The notes: a model not told the origin generated them from the sequence alone. Counted from the first letter of the stretch, positions 25,701 to 34,709 are shown. The stretch: 64,000 bases of DNA from Ruminococcaceae bacterium UBA3903 (GCA_002391625.1 DGFJ01000007.1:1-64000); one strand, 5' to 3'. A program made the numbers and translations.

Positions 25701-25729
25701 TTGTGTTTGCTTATCTAAAATGTTATAAT
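25701..25729 (+). promoter_or_regulatory. Promoter of the CPBP protease-tadA unit
   Basis: TTGTGT (25701-25706), 17-base spacer and TATAAT (25724-25729) with an extended TGT. The -10 is 29 bases upstream of the ATG. It is divergent from the nusB promoter. Confidence 0.65.
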
Positions 25730-25758
25730 CATCATATTAAATTTATGGGGTGTAACCA

Positions 25759-26799
25759 ATGAATAATAACTACGGATATGTACCGTTCAACGTACCAAAC
25801 AATCAAATTGTAAGCAATGATGTTATTAATAAACAAGCTGAAATAAAAGACATTAAAAGACTAGGTAACAAAATTGGTGGTTCACTGATTCTATATACAG
25901 TGCTTTCAAATGTACTTTCTATTGGATTATTACTTTTTGTTATAGTTAGTGGAGCATATGACCAAGCTAACCCTAACTATATTTCGGGGATAAATCCAAC
26001 GGCGTATTATCTGCTTTCTGGCTGTATATCCATAGCCACCGCCGTTATTTCCGGAATATTTTTATGTAAGCTGTCAAAAAACAACATAGACCATGTAATC
26101 AAGCTTAAAATAGTAAATTTCAAAAAGACGCTGGCTTTGATGTTGGTATGTATGTCGTTTATATTTATTTCCAATATAGCTTTATCCCTGTTGAACTTAA
26201 ATCTTTCACTGTTTGGTTTTAAAAACACAATACCAGAAAGCAACAGTGGCAGCTCCATTGTTGATTATGGCTTATATTTTTTATCAGTTGCAATTATTCC
26301 ACCTTTAGTTGAGGAATTTTTATTTCGTGGTGCTATAATGGGCTCACTGCGAAAGTATGGAGATGGTTTTGCAATACTTATTTCCTCATTGCTGTTCGGG
26401 CTGGCACATGGTAATTTTGTACAGACACCTGTAACTTTTTTAGCAGGACTCTTAATGGGTGCTTTGACAATTTATACAGGATCGCTAATCCCATCAATAA
26501 TACTTCATTTTCTTAACAATTCATTATCTGTAGTTACCGATATTGCTGTACAAACCTTCGGAGAACAAATACCAAGTGTAATGTATACAGGCTTAATGGT
26601 AGTGTCCCTTGTTGTCGGATTGCTGGCTATGGCATATTTAGCAAAGAAAGACAAGCATATACTTACGGTTCTGCCATCAAGCACCATAGCTACCCTAAAA
26701 CAAAAAACGCTATATGTTTTCACAAGTGTTACCATAATTATTGTTGTTATAATTAACCTTATTACCGCAATAACAGTCGCAGTGGGTTCAGCATTATGA
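25759..26799 (+). CDS. CPBP-family intramembrane metalloprotease
   Basis: A 346-residue membrane protein with about eight helices. The CPBP (ABI/CAAX) motifs are EEFLFRG (E185, E186, R190), FGLAHGN (H217) and SIILHFLNNS (H250, N254), which form the active site in the membrane. A ~35-residue polar N-terminus precedes the first helix. In bacteria such enzymes process bacteriocins or membrane-anchored regulators, or have unknown targets. A GGGGTG site precedes the ATG. It overlaps tadA by 4 bases (ATGA), so tadA translation is coupled to it; the functional link is unclear. Confidence 0.88.
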   Translation: MNNNYGYVPFNVPNNQIVSNDVINKQAEIKDIKRLGNKIGGSLILYTVLSNVLSIGLLLFVIVSGAYDQANPNYISGINPTAYYLLSGCISIATAVISGIFLCKLSKNNIDHVIKLKIVNFKKTLALMLVCMSFIFISNIALSLLNLNLSLFGFKNTIPESNSGSSIVDYGLYFLSVAIIPPLVEEFLFRGAIMGSLRKYGDGFAILISSLLFGLAHGNFVQTPVTFLAGLLMGALTIYTGSLIPSIILHFLNNSLSVVTDIAVQTFGEQIPSVMYTGLMVVSLVVGLLAMAYLAKKDKHILTVLPSSTIATLKQKTLYVFTSVTIIIVVIINLITAITVAVGSAL

Positions 26800-27272
26800 G
26801 CAACAAGAACAACGAATTTATGGAGGCGGCATATAAATTAGCTAAACAGGCAGCTGACATAGGCGAAGTGCCTGTGGGAGCAGTTGTTGTTCATAAGAAT
26901 ACGATTGTAGGCACAGGAATTAACCGACGTGAAACCGAGAAAAATGCACTGTGTCATGCGGAGATAGAGGCCATTAATAATGCTTGTAAAAGCTTAGATG
27001 GATGGCGGCTATGGGATTGTGAACTATATGTTACATTAGAGCCTTGCCCTATGTGTACGGGCGCTATTATAAATTCACGAATTAAACGTGTGGTGTTTGG
27101 TGCATACGATAAAAAATCTGGTTCCTGTGGGTCAGTAATTAATCTTTTAGACTACCCATATAACCATAAGCCTGTCATAACAGGTGGTTATATGGAGGAT
27201 AAATGTGCAGAATTGTTAACCGATTTTTTTAAAAAGCTGAGGTATAAAAAAAACAGCAAGGAAGGTATATAG
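26796..27272 (+). CDS. tadA: tRNA adenosine(34) deaminase
   Basis: A 158-residue zinc deaminase converting wobble adenosine to inosine in tRNA(Arg). Zinc ligands are H54 in CHAEIEA (E56 is the proton shuttle) and C84, C87 in EPCPMCTGA. Also GAVVV, GWRLWDCELYVTLEPC and FGAYDKKSGSCGSV are typical. The stop codon lies in the loop of the downstream terminator hairpin. Confidence 0.95.
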   Translation: MSNKNNEFMEAAYKLAKQAADIGEVPVGAVVVHKNTIVGTGINRRETEKNALCHAEIEAINNACKSLDGWRLWDCELYVTLEPCPMCTGAIINSRIKRVVFGAYDKKSGSCGSVINLLDYPYNHKPVITGGYMEDKCAELLTDFFKKLRYKKNSKEGI

Positions 27273-27290
27273 CACCTTCCTTGCTGTTTT
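27251..27290. terminator. Bidirectional terminator between tadA and the PLP lyase gene
   Basis: A perfect 16-bp stem (27251-27266 with 27274-27289) with a 7-nt loop; a T run follows on the plus strand and eight Ts on the minus strand. It serves both converging genes and overlaps the tadA 3' end. Confidence 0.93.
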
Positions 27291-27333
27291 GTGTCTTTAT
27301 ATAAATGCGTCTACGCTTAACATTAAGCTTTAA

Positions 27334-28611
27334 TTAGATTTTAGTATTAATATATCCTTTATCATACATAGCCTGTGCTGCCAATAGGATACCAATTTTT
27401 CCGCTGTGGAAGTTTAGTGAGCCTTGCAGCCATGCGGAATACGGCTCTCTTAGTGGTGCATCTGCTGATAATTCAATAGTTGAGCCTAACGTAAAAGCAC
27501 CAGCTGCCATAATAACCTGACTGTCATACCCAGGCATATCAGCGGGTTCAGGCACAGCAAAGGAATCTACTGGCGCACCAGCCTGTATTCCACGACAAAA
27601 TTCTATTAGTGCATCATTAGATTGTAAATTTAAAAGCTGTATAATATCTCCACGGGTGCTGTCCACCTTTGGGTCTACATCAAAGCCTAATAGCTGAAAT
27701 AATGCAGATGCAAATACAGCAGTTTTTAAAGCCTCCCCCGTTGCGTGTGGTGCATTAAAAGCACCTAGAAACAATTCCCTGTTAACGCCTAGCGTTGCCC
27801 CTTGCTCCTTTCCTATACCTGGTGTGGTTAAGCGGTATGCACATTGCTCTACTAAAGCCTTACGTCCGGCTATATATCCACCTGTTGGAGCTATACCACC
27901 ACCTGGATTTTTTATTAATGAACCTGCCATTATATCAACACCATAGTCTAGTGGCTGTTCTTTTTCTACAAATTCGCCATAGCAGTTATCAAGCATTACA
28001 ATGGCACTGGATGCTTTCTTTTTAGCTATATGGGCAATTTTGGAAATTTCATCTATTGTTAGGGATGGGCGTAGCTCATATCCACGGGAACGCTGTATGT
28101 AAACCATCTTTATGTCAGAGTTAATTGCCTGTTCTATTGCTGCGTAATCTGGTTTACCATTTAAATCTAAAGGAACCTCTTTATACTTTATCCCAAAATC
28201 CAACAGCGAGCCTGAATAGTTACCGGATAGCCCAATGGCGCTTTGCAATGTATCGTAGGGTGTTCCTGTAACAGACAGCATAATATCATCTGGACGCAGC
28301 ATACCAAACAACGCCACGGTTAATGCGTGTGTACCACAAACAAAATTATATCTAACCAATGCATCCTCTGCATTAAACACGGTTGCATATACTCTGTCAA
28401 GTGCCTCTCTGCCTCTGTCATCGTATCCATACCCAGTAGTAGCAGAAAAATAACTTTCGCTTACACCGGCCTTTTGAAAGGCATACAGCATCTTTTCTTG
28501 GTTGTATGCCTGTATATCCTCAATAATTTTAAACTGATTATCACACATTTTCATTGCCTCATCAGCCTTCTGTAAAATCATAGGATTTATATTAAAAAAT
28601 GGAGTTTCCAT
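27334..28611 (-). CDS. PLP-dependent methionine gamma-lyase family protein (YnbB / aluminium-resistance type)
   Basis: A 425-residue fold-type I PLP enzyme of COG4100. ATTGYGYDDRGREALDRVYA is the cofactor-phosphate region, DNCYGEFVE holds the PLP-binding aspartate and GSLIKNPGGGIAPTGGYIAG has the Schiff-base lysine. Family members are annotated as methionine gamma-lyase-like or aluminium-resistance proteins, and B. subtilis has YnbB near glnA; the reaction is not established. ATG 28611 behind AAAGGAA is chosen over an upstream in-frame start that lacks a site. It is the last gene of the murD operon. Confidence 0.88.
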   Translation of the reverse strand: METPFFNINPMILQKADEAMKMCDNQFKIIEDIQAYNQEKMLYAFQKAGVSESYFSATTGYGYDDRGREALDRVYATVFNAEDALVRYNFVCGTHALTVALFGMLRPDDIMLSVTGTPYDTLQSAIGLSGNYSGSLLDFGIKYKEVPLDLNGKPDYAAIEQAINSDIKMVYIQRSRGYELRPSLTIDEISKIAHIAKKKASSAIVMLDNCYGEFVEKEQPLDYGVDIMAGSLIKNPGGGIAPTGGYIAGRKALVEQCAYRLTTPGIGKEQGATLGVNRELFLGAFNAPHATGEALKTAVFASALFQLLGFDVDPKVDSTRGDIIQLLNLQSNDALIEFCRGIQAGAPVDSFAVPEPADMPGYDSQVIMAAGAFTLGSTIELSADAPLREPYSAWLQGSLNFHSGKIGILLAAQAMYDKGYINTKI

Positions 28612-28628
28612 AACAATTCCTTTCAATA

Positions 28629-29408
28629 TTAATTGGCAAAATAAAATTCTTTCCACTGTCCAACACTACTAAACCCCAGACATTTGTAAAACTGTTGCAG
28701 GTTAGTATCTGCATAGTGAAGATAAATGTCTTTTTTATTATAATAGCTTTGGATATATTTAATTAAATTTGTAGCATATCCTTTGCGTTGATATTCTGGC
28801 AATGTGGCTATACCGCTTAAAATCACACCTTGTGCTGTTACTGCCACGGCACAGCCAACAGACACCAGCGTATATGCATCATATGTCCCAAATATTGCAG
28901 CTGTACCTTTGCGTATTCTATGGGAAATATCTGGATAAAAGCTGTTAAAATCTGGAATAGCAAAGCTGTCTGACTGATTAGCTTTTATAACTGAATAGTA
29001 ATCTCTAATACTTATTGTGTTGCTGACCCTATGACCCTTTAGCCCTGCACAGGTCTGCAAGGATTGGTATTGCATAACACCACCAATATTTACAGCGTTA
29101 TTATGAGCCAATGATAAAGCATATTGATTATCACATAGGACAGAGGTATACCCTATCATCTGAATAAAGGAATCCAGTTCTTCACAGTGGGACAAATTTG
29201 ATAAATCAATGATAATCTGCCCACCGTATTTTGCTATACCCGTTGTAAAAACATTTTTATCATTTTTCTGATACCAAAAACTGCACAAATTTGGATAATC
29301 CTTATAGGCATTATAAAGTGCAATTACTCTGGTGGAATATGGGTTAATCTGTAATTTATCAATATAACCATGCCAGTCTTTGTTATTACCCTGTATTAGC
29401 TTTATCAT
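28629..29408 (-). CDS. GNAT-family N-acetyltransferase
   Basis: A 259-residue protein whose C-terminal ~110 residues are a GNAT fold: VILSGIATLPEYQRKGYATNLIKYI includes the acetyl-CoA pyrophosphate loop QRKGYA, and YKCLGFSSVGQWKEFYF is the typical end. The N-terminal ~140 residues may be a second degenerate GNAT half. The ATG overlaps the M42 stop (ATGA) and has no strong ribosome site, so translation should be coupled. The longer frame inside the M42 gene is not used. The substrate is unknown. Confidence 0.82.
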   Translation of the reverse strand: MIKLIQGNNKDWHGYIDKLQINPYSTRVIALYNAYKDYPNLCSFWYQKNDKNVFTTGIAKYGGQIIIDLSNLSHCEELDSFIQMIGYTSVLCDNQYALSLAHNNAVNIGGVMQYQSLQTCAGLKGHRVSNTISIRDYYSVIKANQSDSFAIPDFNSFYPDISHRIRKGTAAIFGTYDAYTLVSVGCAVAVTAQGVILSGIATLPEYQRKGYATNLIKYIQSYYNKKDIYLHYADTNLQQFYKCLGFSSVGQWKEFYFAN

Positions 29409-30433
29409 ATACAGTCGGACAAAATAGCGTTGGCAATAGCCTTTACCGTAACAGCTACAGCGTACAAATCGCTGTCCGCTATTAGCCCACAGCAAGAATG
29501 TAAATATCTGCATGGTACAGAAACTGCAACAGTTCTGACACCGCTTTTTGAGCTGTGTATTGCACCCGCATCATTACCACCAGCTACTGCCTTTTTTAGC
29601 TGTGCTTTAACACCGTTCTCCTTACCACATTTCATTGCCAGCTTAACCAGCTGTTTGTCATATATTGTTCGTCTATCCATAAATGAAATTACTGCACCAT
29701 CACCAACGTTGCAAACCTGTTTGCAAGGCTCAACATTTGGGATATCAGCCGCAGTAGTGGCTTCAATTACTATGGCAAGGTCTGGCTCTACATCATACAC
29801 AGCACATTTACTGCCACGCAAGCCTACCTCTTCTTGTACAACAAAGGAAAACCACATATCGTATTCAAGGTCAGAATTTATCATTTCTATCATCATCATA
29901 CAACCAGCACGATCATCTATTGCCTTGCCAATAATAATATTTTTTTCACAAATAAATGGACTAGAAAAGGACACGCTGTCACCTAGGTTAACAGCAGACA
30001 TAGCCTCCGCCTTATCCTTAGCACCGATGTCAATACACATACTGCTATAGCTTGCTATTTTATCACGTTCATCGCTGTCTAATAAATGTACCGGCTTAGC
30101 ACAAATAACACCGTTTATGTTATCCTTGCCAACAGAAACAGTCTTTCCCATAACAACACGCCTATCTATGCCACCAACCTCAGTGAATTTTAAAAAGCCA
30201 TCCCTGGTTATGTCTGTTACAATAAACCCCACCTCGTCCATATGTGCAGAAATCATTAATTTTTTGTTAGGAGTCTTCTTTCCCTTTTTAAAGGCGATTA
30301 AATTACCCATATTATCAGTTTTTATTGTAGTAGCATTATTTCTAATTTGTGAGATTATATATTTCCTAACATTCGCCTCATCACCAGATATACCATTAAG
30401 GCTGCACAGATTTTTTAGCAATTCTATATTCAT
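29405..30433 (-). CDS. M42-family metallo-aminopeptidase, second copy
   Basis: A 342-residue M42 (glutamyl aminopeptidase/TET-like) peptidase. Metal ligands and catalysts are visible: SAHMDEVGFIV (His, Asp), KAIDDRAGCMMMIEM (bridging Asp), VVQEEVGLRGS (catalytic Glu-Glu), VIEATTAADIP and CRYLHSCCGL (His). M42 enzymes are cobalt/zinc aminopeptidases that form dodecamers. The ATG overlaps the preceding M42 stop by ATGA. It shares only modest similarity with its neighbour, so the pair may differ in specificity. Confidence 0.9.
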   Translation of the reverse strand: MNIELLKNLCSLNGISGDEANVRKYIISQIRNNATTIKTDNMGNLIAFKKGKKTPNKKLMISAHMDEVGFIVTDITRDGFLKFTEVGGIDRRVVMGKTVSVGKDNINGVICAKPVHLLDSDERDKIASYSSMCIDIGAKDKAEAMSAVNLGDSVSFSSPFICEKNIIIGKAIDDRAGCMMMIEMINSDLEYDMWFSFVVQEEVGLRGSKCAVYDVEPDLAIVIEATTAADIPNVEPCKQVCNVGDGAVISFMDRRTIYDKQLVKLAMKCGKENGVKAQLKKAVAGGNDAGAIHSSKSGVRTVAVSVPCRYLHSCCGLIADSDLYAVAVTVKAIANAILSDCI

Positions 30434-31452
30434 TTTAATTCTGTACTCCTTTTTATAATATATTTGCATAATAGCATACTGGTATTTTCCAAATCATTTA
30501 AATCGATAACCTCTGCCTGTGTGTGCATATTTCTAAGCGGTATTGACACCAAGGCCGTTTTTATACCAGACCCTGTAACAGAAATACAGTCAGCCGTTGT
30601 ACCTGTTGTGCCACCCATTATTTCCAGCTGATATGGAATTGAATTTTCTTCTGCTGTTTTTTGTAGGCTAGACACCATGCTTTTATTTAATATAGGAGAA
30701 ATGCCAATCATGGGTCCATTAGACATTTTTCCGCACTGATGGGAAGCCACATCTGGCTGATTGGCAAAGCTAACATCCACTGATATAGCTTCATTAGGTG
30801 ATACTGTAAAGGCACCGGTCCTTGCACCTAAGCATCCTGTTTCTTCCTGACTGCTCAACAGTATAGTAACCTTGCAATTAAGCCTTTCACTATATAATGC
30901 TTTAGCACATAATATTAATGCAGCCACACCAGCACTGTTGTCCAGTGCCAAGGAGGATATCCTGCTTCCTAAAAGCATTTTTGGTTCACAGTACATAACG
31001 GCTCTATCTCCTAGGGATACTAAATCATTCACTTCCGCTGATGACAAGCCTGTGTCAAGCCATATGCTGTCACCTGACATTGCCTTGTCCTCACCCCCAT
31101 CTGTTAAATGTGGAGGTAAGCAGCATACAACAGAAAAAATCTCCTGCTTGCCTAAAATTTTTATTGGACTGCCAGCCAGTACACGTCTGTCTATACCGCC
31201 ACAACCATCCACCTTTATAAAGCCACTATCATTAATATAGGTCACAATAAAACCAATTTGGTCAATATGTGCATCTAACATAATGTTATAGTCACTGTTT
31301 TTATCACCAAATACTGCCATTAGGTTGCCATTAAAATCCACAGTAACATCGCAGCACTGCTTTAACAGCTCCTGTGCAGCAAACAAGGCATTTTCCTCTG
31401 CACCTGAAACAGAATATGCTGTAGATATTTTAAACAGGGTATCCACCATCAT
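30430..31452 (-). CDS. M42-family metallo-aminopeptidase, first copy
   Basis: A 340-residue M42 peptidase with DAHIDQIGFIVTYI (His, Asp), ALDNSAGVAAL (bridging Asp), LSSQEETGCLGAR (Glu-Glu), SVDVSFA (Asp) and RNMHTQAEVI (His). The start is ATG 31452 seven bases after AAAGGA; an ATG one codon later and another at 31470 exist. It begins 20 bases after the murD stop and is followed directly by the second M42 gene. A cytosolic role in peptide turnover is likely. Confidence 0.9.
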   Translation of the reverse strand: MMVDTLFKISTAYSVSGAEENALFAAQELLKQCCDVTVDFNGNLMAVFGDKNSDYNIMLDAHIDQIGFIVTYINDSGFIKVDGCGGIDRRVLAGSPIKILGKQEIFSVVCCLPPHLTDGGEDKAMSGDSIWLDTGLSSAEVNDLVSLGDRAVMYCEPKMLLGSRISSLALDNSAGVAALILCAKALYSERLNCKVTILLSSQEETGCLGARTGAFTVSPNEAISVDVSFANQPDVASHQCGKMSNGPMIGISPILNKSMVSSLQKTAEENSIPYQLEIMGGTTGTTADCISVTGSGIKTALVSIPLRNMHTQAEVIDLNDLENTSMLLCKYIIKRSTELK

Positions 31453-31471
31453 GCACACATCCTTTAACATA

Positions 31472-32866
31472 TTATTTTAGATTATTTACCAGAGCTTTAA
31501 AGTGTTTGCCACGTTCATCAAAGTTTTTATATAAGTCGAAGCTGGCACTAGCAGGTGACATAGAAACAATATCACCATTTTTGGCTACCTCATACGCCTT
31601 AGCCACAGCCTGCTCCATATTGTCAACATCAATAATTACCGGATTGTTTTCTGAGTAATTAGGGGAGCTTATTACAGCTTCTTTAATTTTTGGGGCGGTA
31701 GCACCCATTAATATTAATATTTTAACCTTATCCGATATTACAGGACCTAAATCCTGATACGGGATTTTTTTGTCATAGCCACCAGCCAGCAAAATAATTT
31801 TTTCGTCATACAGTGACAGCGTACCTAAGGCTGTTCTTGTAGGGCTGGATGCAATAGAATCGTTATAGTATTTTACACCATGCAGCTCTCTGACAAATTC
31901 GGCTCTATGCTCCACTCCCGCAAAGCTTTTTGCCACTGATTTAATTATTTCAACATCTACTAATCCCCACACAGCAGATATAGCTGCCATATAGTTTTCC
32001 ACATTGTGCAGACCAGGTATATTAATGATAGCTTTATTCATAATAGTAGTAGTTTCACCATAAATGTTAGCTATTATGTCCCCCTGTTCGTTTAAGTATA
32101 CACCATTTTTAACCACACTTTTACGGCTAAATTTCAGCACCTCACCACGGCATAGACTGGTAAAGCTGTTTGTTATTTCATTGTCTTGGTTTAGCACTGC
32201 CCTGCCAAAACTATTTTGGTGTAAAATAACGTTTTTCTTTGCATCTATATATTCCTGCATATCCTTGTGCATATCCAAATGATTAGGAGCAAGGTTGGTA
32301 ACAACAGCAATATCAGGGCTTTTTCTCATAGAAATCAACTGAAAGCTGGACAGCTCTACTACTGCCACATCATCATATTCTATTTCTTCGATTTTAGGTA
32401 AAAGTGGAGTACCAATGTTGCCACCCAAGTGAACTGTTTTACCTGTAGCCTTTAGAAGCTGTGAAATAATAGACGTTGTTGTAGTTTTTCCGTCACTGCC
32501 AGTAACAGCGATAATTTCACAAGGACACAAATCAAAGAATACTTCCATTTCAGAGGTTACCACCACACCGTCTTCACGCATTTTCACAAGCTCGTCCATG
32601 TAATAACGCATACCAGGCGTTCTAAAAATTATATCAACATCCAAGTCTTTTAAATAATTTTCCCCTAAGCTTAGCACAGCACCGGCTTTTTCTGCCTTTT
32701 TTGCATTCTCACCTAATTTTTCTTTAGTCTTGCTGTCGCAGGCGGTTACTATCGCACCGTATTTTGAAAATAATTCTATTAAAGGTAGATTACTGTTACC
32801 GATACCTATAAAGGCAATTTTTTTGCCCTTCATACTTGTTAAAAAGTTTTTTACTCTGTTATCCAT
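31472..32866 (-). CDS. murD: UDP-N-acetylmuramoyl-L-alanine:D-glutamate ligase
   Basis: A 464-residue Mur ligase adding D-Glu to UDP-MurNAc-L-Ala in peptidoglycan synthesis. VTGSDGKTTT (121-130) is the ATP loop. ELSSFQL, NLAPNHLDMH, FAGVEHRAEFV and YNDSIASSPTRTALG are MurD/Mur ligase motifs, ending LLAGGYDKKIPY and SPASASFDLYKNFDERG. It stands apart from a dcw cluster, at the head of a peptidase operon. It has AAAGGTCG ahead of the ATG and its own promoter. Confidence 0.95.
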   Translation of the reverse strand: MDNRVKNFLTSMKGKKIAFIGIGNSNLPLIELFSKYGAIVTACDSKTKEKLGENAKKAEKAGAVLSLGENYLKDLDVDIIFRTPGMRYYMDELVKMREDGVVVTSEMEVFFDLCPCEIIAVTGSDGKTTTTSIISQLLKATGKTVHLGGNIGTPLLPKIEEIEYDDVAVVELSSFQLISMRKSPDIAVVTNLAPNHLDMHKDMQEYIDAKKNVILHQNSFGRAVLNQDNEITNSFTSLCRGEVLKFSRKSVVKNGVYLNEQGDIIANIYGETTTIMNKAIINIPGLHNVENYMAAISAVWGLVDVEIIKSVAKSFAGVEHRAEFVRELHGVKYYNDSIASSPTRTALGTLSLYDEKIILLAGGYDKKIPYQDLGPVISDKVKILILMGATAPKIKEAVISSPNYSENNPVIIDVDNMEQAVAKAYEVAKNGDIVSMSPASASFDLYKNFDERGKHFKALVNNLK

Positions 32867-32911
32867 GAATATTCGACCTTTCGGTTAAAAAATTTATTAC
32901 TATCGTCTGCT

Positions 32912-32940
32912 ATTATACTTTTTTTGGCAAAAAATATCAA
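32912..32940 (-). promoter_or_regulatory. Promoter of the murD operon
   Basis: TTGATA (32935-32940), 17-base spacer, TATAAT (32912-32917) on the minus strand; the -10 lies 46 bases before the murD ATG. Confidence 0.8.
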
Positions 32941-32967
32941 CTGTATAGATTTATTAATGATATCATA

Positions 32968-32996
32968 TTGAAATAAATTTACGCCAATGTTAAAAT
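32968..32996 (+). promoter_or_regulatory. Promoter of the MocR-type regulator
   Basis: TTGAAA (32968-32973), 17-base spacer, TAAAAT (32991-32996) with an extended TGT. The predicted transcript starts near 33003, downstream of an in-frame ATG at 32997, which decides for the start at 33024. Confidence 0.7.
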
Positions 32997-33023
32997 ATGT
33001 ACAAAAGAAACGGTGGTGTAAAA

Positions 33024-34409
33024 ATGATATACGATTTTATTGAGCTAAACAAAAGCAAAGGTTCTCCACTATATTTACAGCTGTACACCACCATTAAGAA
33101 AAGTATAGAAAACGGCAATCTTTCCTATGACAGTAAGCTGCCCTCTATACGAAAGCTATCAGAAGATTTATCATTAAGCAGAACTACCATCGAAAATGCA
33201 TACAACCAGCTGTGCGCCGAAGGATACATTCGCAATGTTCCACAAAAGGGATACTATGTACAAGCTACGGTTCACAAAATAGCACCAGATAAAAGCACTA
33301 TTGGTAAAATCGGATTACAGGACACATTTAAAGCACCAATTAAATACGATTTTACAGGTAAAAGCGTAGATATTGATAATATCAATTTGAAAATTTGGAA
33401 AAGATATATTCGTAATGTCCTAAACTGTGAATATTTAATAACTGCATATGGTCATCCACAGGGTGAAGAAGAGCTAAGAATAGCTCTTTCAAAATACAGC
33501 TATAGTGTGCGTGGTGTATGTGGAAAACCAGAAAATATAGTCATAGGAGCAGGTACTCAGCCACTGCTGTACCTAATATGCGGATTAGTGCGAGATTACG
33601 GTGACACTATAGCAATGGAAACAGTTGGGTTTAATCATGCTCAACAGGTTTTTGAGGACTGTGGCTTAAGCATAGTTAAAATAGACAGCGATGACAACGG
33701 TATTACACCACAAAGCCTAAAGGATAGTGGTGCAAGGATTTTACTTGTTAATCCATCAGGAAATTTAACAACTGGTAAAACATTAAAAATGAACAGAAGA
33801 ATGGATATAATAAAATGGGCCAATGAAAATAATGGTATAATAATTGAAGACGATTACAACGGTGAGCTTCGTTACAGTACACATCCCATCCCAGCTATGC
33901 AGGGCTACAGCAATGACAGAGTTATTTATATGGGTTCTTTTTCAAAGCTGTTGCTGCCATCCGTCAGGATAAGCTATATGACATTACCACAAAATTTAGT
34001 TGATAAATATAAAATAAACATGAGCAGATATAACCAGACGGCTTCTAAAATAGAACAGCTTGCATTAGCTAGATATATAAAGGACGGCAGTCTAGAAAAG
34101 CATTTACGAAAGCTTAGAAAAATATACAGCGAAAAGAGCGTGATAATGTCCAATACCTTAAAAAAGCAATTTGGTGACAGCGCAGATATATATTTACTAG
34201 AAACATCATTGGCATTTAATATTGTACTAAACAAAAAAACAGATATTAACCACCTATATAATAAATTGGTACAACAAGGAATAAAAATAATAAAAAACAA
34301 GTCAAAAGAAAATTCCTTTGACTTGTCATTTTCCGGAATACCTGTTCAAAATATTTCCACAGCTATCACCATAATAAAAAACACGGTTGACACAATCAAC
34401 CGTGTTTGA
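33024..34409 (+). CDS. MocR/PdxR-type regulator: GntR helix-turn-helix fused to aminotransferase
   Basis: A 461-residue protein. Residues ~1-75 are a GntR winged helix (GSPLYLQLYTTIKKSIENGN, LPSIRKLSEDLSLSRTTIENAYNQL, GYIRNVPQKGYYV). The rest is a fold-type I aminotransferase with YGHPQGEEELR, EDDYNGELRY and MGSFSKLLLPSVRISY, where the lysine of SFSK would bind PLP. MocR proteins sense PLP or amines and regulate linked genes. Start 33024 follows GGTGG and agrees with the promoter. It is divergent from murD; the isochorismatase-family gene downstream is a possible target but not adjacent. Two terminator hairpins for the opposite strand lie in its 3' end. Confidence 0.9.
   Translation: MIYDFIELNKSKGSPLYLQLYTTIKKSIENGNLSYDSKLPSIRKLSEDLSLSRTTIENAYNQLCAEGYIRNVPQKGYYVQATVHKIAPDKSTIGKIGLQDTFKAPIKYDFTGKSVDIDNINLKIWKRYIRNVLNCEYLITAYGHPQGEEELRIALSKYSYSVRGVCGKPENIVIGAGTQPLLYLICGLVRDYGDTIAMETVGFNHAQQVFEDCGLSIVKIDSDDNGITPQSLKDSGARILLVNPSGNLTTGKTLKMNRRMDIIKWANENNGIIIEDDYNGELRYSTHPIPAMQGYSNDRVIYMGSFSKLLLPSVRISYMTLPQNLVDKYKINMSRYNQTASKIEQLALARYIKDGSLEKHLRKLRKIYSEKSVIMSNTLKKQFGDSADIYLLETSLAFNIVLNKKTDINHLYNKLVQQGIKIIKNKSKENSFDLSFSGIPVQNISTAITIIKNTVDTINRV
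34291..34326 (-). terminator. Second terminator for the XRE gene, inside the MocR coding region
   Basis: A perfect 10-bp stem (34297-34306 with 34317-34326) with a 10-nt loop. On the minus strand it is followed by TTTTTTATTATTTTTAT. It would act as a backup terminator for leftward transcription. Confidence 0.6.
34376..34405 (-). terminator. Terminator of the XRE gene, overlapping the MocR 3' end
   Basis: A perfect 10-bp stem ACACGGTTGA/TCAACCGTGT with a 5-nt loop; on the minus strand TTTTTATT follows. It starts 17 bases past the XRE stop and lies in the last codons of the MocR gene. The plus side has little T run. Confidence 0.8.
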
Positions 34410-34421
34410 AGGGGTATGTAA

Positions 34422-34667
34422 TTACGCTCTACCTAAAAGATAATCTACCGAAACCTCTAGGATATCCGCCAACGCAACTAACTCAACATCAGTTACATAT
34501 CTGATTTGCCCCTCTAATTTTGATAAGCCAGATGCGTTCATATCCACACCGCTTACCTGTAGCTGTGCTAAAAGTTCTTTTTGCTTCATACCCTTTTTCT
34601 TTCTGGCAATTTCAACTTTGGCACCAACTAAGTTCCTGTCACCCAATGCCTGTTTACGTAACCTCAT
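34422..34667 (-). CDS. XRE-family helix-turn-helix protein
   Basis: An 81-residue single-domain DNA-binding protein. VGAKVEIARKKKGMKQKELLAQL begins the five-helix HTH, with MNASGLSKLEGQ the recognition segment and LADILEVSVDYLLG the typical end. GGAG precedes the ATG by seven bases. It is monocistronic, with its own promoter, a dyad that could be an autoregulatory operator, and two terminators. It probably dimerises and represses itself; other targets are unknown. Confidence 0.88.
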   Translation of the reverse strand: MRLRKQALGDRNLVGAKVEIARKKKGMKQKELLAQLQVSGVDMNASGLSKLEGQIRYVTDVELVALADILEVSVDYLLGRA

Positions 34668-34681
34668 TTTTCCACTCCATC

Positions 34682-34707
34682 CGATACCGCCATTGCAGAC
34701 TGTATCG
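34682..34707 (-). promoter_or_regulatory. Candidate operator between XRE promoter and start
   Basis: An inverted repeat CGATAC-14 nt-GTATCG lies between the -10 and the start codon of the XRE gene. Position suits autorepression or an mRNA hairpin. Binding is inference. Confidence 0.35.
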
Positions 34708-34709
34708 TC

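Noticed and set aside
29430..30050. A 206-codon plus-strand open frame
   Set aside because: It is antisense to the M42 peptidase, whose motifs and coupling make it the real gene.
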